Shown here: positions 4,374 to 5,327 of the stretch, in pieces
Layout: each line of letters begins with the position of its first letter
Numbering within the stretch: the stretch's first letter is position 1
DNA from: an uncultured Clostridia bacterium
Lineage (GTDB): Bacteria > Bacillota > Clostridia > Christensenellales > UBA1242
DNA length: 5,327 bases
Assembly: GCA_944377765.1 (NCBI GenBank)
Contig: CALWFX010000046.1
Location: 1-5,327, forward strand
Direction of reading: 5' to 3'
Notes under the pieces: model-generated
Told to the model about the DNA's origin: nothing
Database searches by the model: none
Seen by the model: only the letters and a program-made list of their open reading frames with translations
Program-made: the position numbers and the translations under genes

Positions 4374-5120
4374 TTATTCTTTTGTCCTTGATGCTTTTAA
4401 CTTTTCTTCCTTCATTTTTGCACGAATTTTTGTATCTAAAAGTTCTTTCATCTCTTCATAGTTTTCCGCTTTTTCATTCATACTGTAAAGATATGCTGTT
4501 CTCATTTCATAAGTTTCATCTTCTGGAAGACCAAAACCTTTTAATCCACCAAAAGGTTGAATGTCTTTACCTTGAACAATTTCAAAAGCATCAAATTTAT
4601 TAATAATTTTCTCCACTCTTGTGTAAGCATCACTAATCATTCCTTCTGGTAAATCGTTTACAGACTCTGCTTCAGGATGAATTGTTTGATAATTTATGAG
4701 TATTTCTTCCAATACTGGATAAGTAAGTCCAAAGAATAAGGCATCAATTAAAGCCTTGTAATCTCTATTGAAATTAATTACATATTCATTTTCTGGCGAT
4801 CTTTTCATTGGAATATAGAGTGCAACTCTTTTAATTTGTCTGTTTTCAACTGCCATCATCTTTTTGCGACTATTGTTTTCATAAGTTTTAACTGTTTCTA
4901 CCAAAGGACTAAATGAAACCTTTTCCATTCTATGTTTTAAAGTTGTGTCGATGTAAGGTATTTCCAAAAAATTTGCATTCTTATTATATTTATAGCAACA
5001 AAATGGATATCTTGGAAACATTTTCTTGTTTTCAATCTCATCATCAAATTTTTCTTTTTCTGTGATAATTAACATTTTTTCACTTAATTTTTTCATTAAA
5101 TCATTTTTTGTTGTAAGCAT
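4374..5120 (-). CDS. Hypothetical protein, 248 aa, cytoplasmic
   Basis: I do not recognise this family. The product starts MLTTKNDLMKKLSEKMLII and has no signal peptide or membrane segment, so it is probably cytoplasmic. It is charged, with a Cys-Cys pair and aromatic residues in PRYPFCCYKYN (near 36-46), a central NFNRDYKALIDALFFGLTYPVLEEILINYQ part (near 112-141), a short Gly-rich loop FGGLKGFGLP (near 186-195), and a Lys/Glu-rich helical C-terminus (about 210-248) that could be a coiled coil. No nucleotide-binding, nuclease or DNA-binding motif is evident. The frame is open to an ATG at 5144, but that codon lies 1 base after the -10 box and ahead of the predicted transcription start. The ATG at 5120 has AAAGGAAGGGG (5134-5124) just upstream and is preferred. 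It has its own promoter and no functional link to its neighbours is visible. Confidence 0.85.
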   Translation of the reverse strand: MLTTKNDLMKKLSEKMLIITEKEKFDDEIENKKMFPRYPFCCYKYNKNANFLEIPYIDTTLKHRMEKVSFSPLVETVKTYENNSRKKMMAVENRQIKRVALYIPMKRSPENEYVINFNRDYKALIDALFFGLTYPVLEEILINYQTIHPEAESVNDLPEGMISDAYTRVEKIINKFDAFEIVQGKDIQPFGGLKGFGLPEDETYEMRTAYLYSMNEKAENYEEMKELLDTKIRAKMKEEKLKASRTKE

Positions 5121-5123
5121 TTT

Positions 5124-5134
5124 CCCCTTCCTTT
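5124..5134 (-). promoter_or_regulatory. Ribosome binding site that fixes the start of the 248-aa gene
   Basis: AAAGGAAGGGG is the only purine-rich Shine-Dalgarno-like run near the 5' end and is 3 nt from the ATG at 5120, with its AAAGGA core 8 nt away. The upstream ATG at 5144 has none. Confidence 0.75.
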
Positions 5135-5145
5135 TAATATTCATT

Positions 5146-5174
5146 ATTTTACTCTATCTAAAAGGCAAAGTCAA
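5146..5174 (-). promoter_or_regulatory. Promoter of the 248-aa gene
   Basis: TTGACT (5174-5169) and TAAAAT (5151-5146) with a 17-bp spacer on the minus strand, the same two hexamers as the surface gene promoter. The predicted start is near 5139, giving a leader of only about 19 nt. The spacer ends in TAGATAGAG, also found in the surface gene promoter spacer. Confidence 0.75.
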
Positions 5175-5327
5175 TACCCAATTTTAAAAATCGCATAAAT
5201 AGCAATAAAAAAGAACTTAAAAATAAGTTATTTTAATTATCAATTTAAACAATGGCATCCACATACATTGAAATTTCATTGTCTTTACAATTTGAAATAT
5301 ATTTTTAAAGTTTTGTTATTTTATTGT
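5175..5327. other. AT-rich intergenic edge with a weak terminator-like hairpin
   Basis: No convincing gene is seen. On the minus strand AACTTA (5229-5224) pairs with TAAGTT (5219-5214) around a TTTT loop and is followed by CTTTTTT (5213-5207). This could be the weak terminator of a gene beyond the right edge. Confidence 0.35.

Noticed and set aside
5245..5304. Protein-like tail on the minus strand (ends ...DNEISMYVDAIV, stop at 5245)
   Set aside because: Bounded upstream by an in-frame stop at 5307-5305 and only about 19 codons long; could be a remnant of an edge gene but cannot be supported.

Overview
The window is AT-rich and almost entirely coded on the minus strand. It carries the conserved Firmicutes-type block rpmG-secE-nusG-rplK-rplA, read from about 4310 down to 1704. 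A small gene of unknown function (248 aa) lies upstream at 5120-4374. The first 470 codons of a secreted, probably cell-surface protein lie downstream (1412 to the left edge). Strong AGGAG-type ribosome binding sites, sigma-A-like promoters with exact 17-bp spacers, and a low-GC Gram-positive style SecE and NusG suggest a low-GC Firmicutes or related lineage, perhaps an uncultured Clostridia or Bacilli-type gut organism. TGA is used as a stop (nusG) and Trp is TGG, so the code is the standard bacterial one and not the Mycoplasma code. Lineage beyond this is inference.

Layout in transcription order (right to left): 5327-5175 is AT-rich with one weak terminator-like hairpin. A promoter at 5174-5146 drives the 248-aa gene. 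A second promoter (4342-4314) starts the transcript for rpmG (L33), secE and nusG, and its 5' end folds into a hairpin followed by seven T. nusG is followed by a 294-nt spacer that is full of nested inverted repeats and ends in a likely ribosomal protein L1 binding site directly beside the rplK ribosome binding site. rplK (L11) and rplA (L1) follow with 11 bp between them. A clear Rho-independent terminator (1696-1661) ends the operon, so rplJ-rplL-rpoB do not follow as they often do. A 250-bp region with a centred inverted repeat and a third promoter (1516-1488) leads to the surface protein gene.

How it works together: L33, L11 and L1 are large-subunit proteins, SecE is the small essential subunit of the SecYEG translocon, and NusG is the elongation factor that links RNA polymerase to ribosomes. 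The most interesting part is the nusG-rplK leader. It has a GUGGGAG ... UACCAC element like the L1-binding stem of 23S rRNA, and a second, mutually exclusive pairing that would hide that element. This fits feedback control of L11 and L1 by free L1, possibly through a switching leader. The surface gene and the 248-aa gene are separately promoted neighbours with no visible functional tie to the ribosomal operon.
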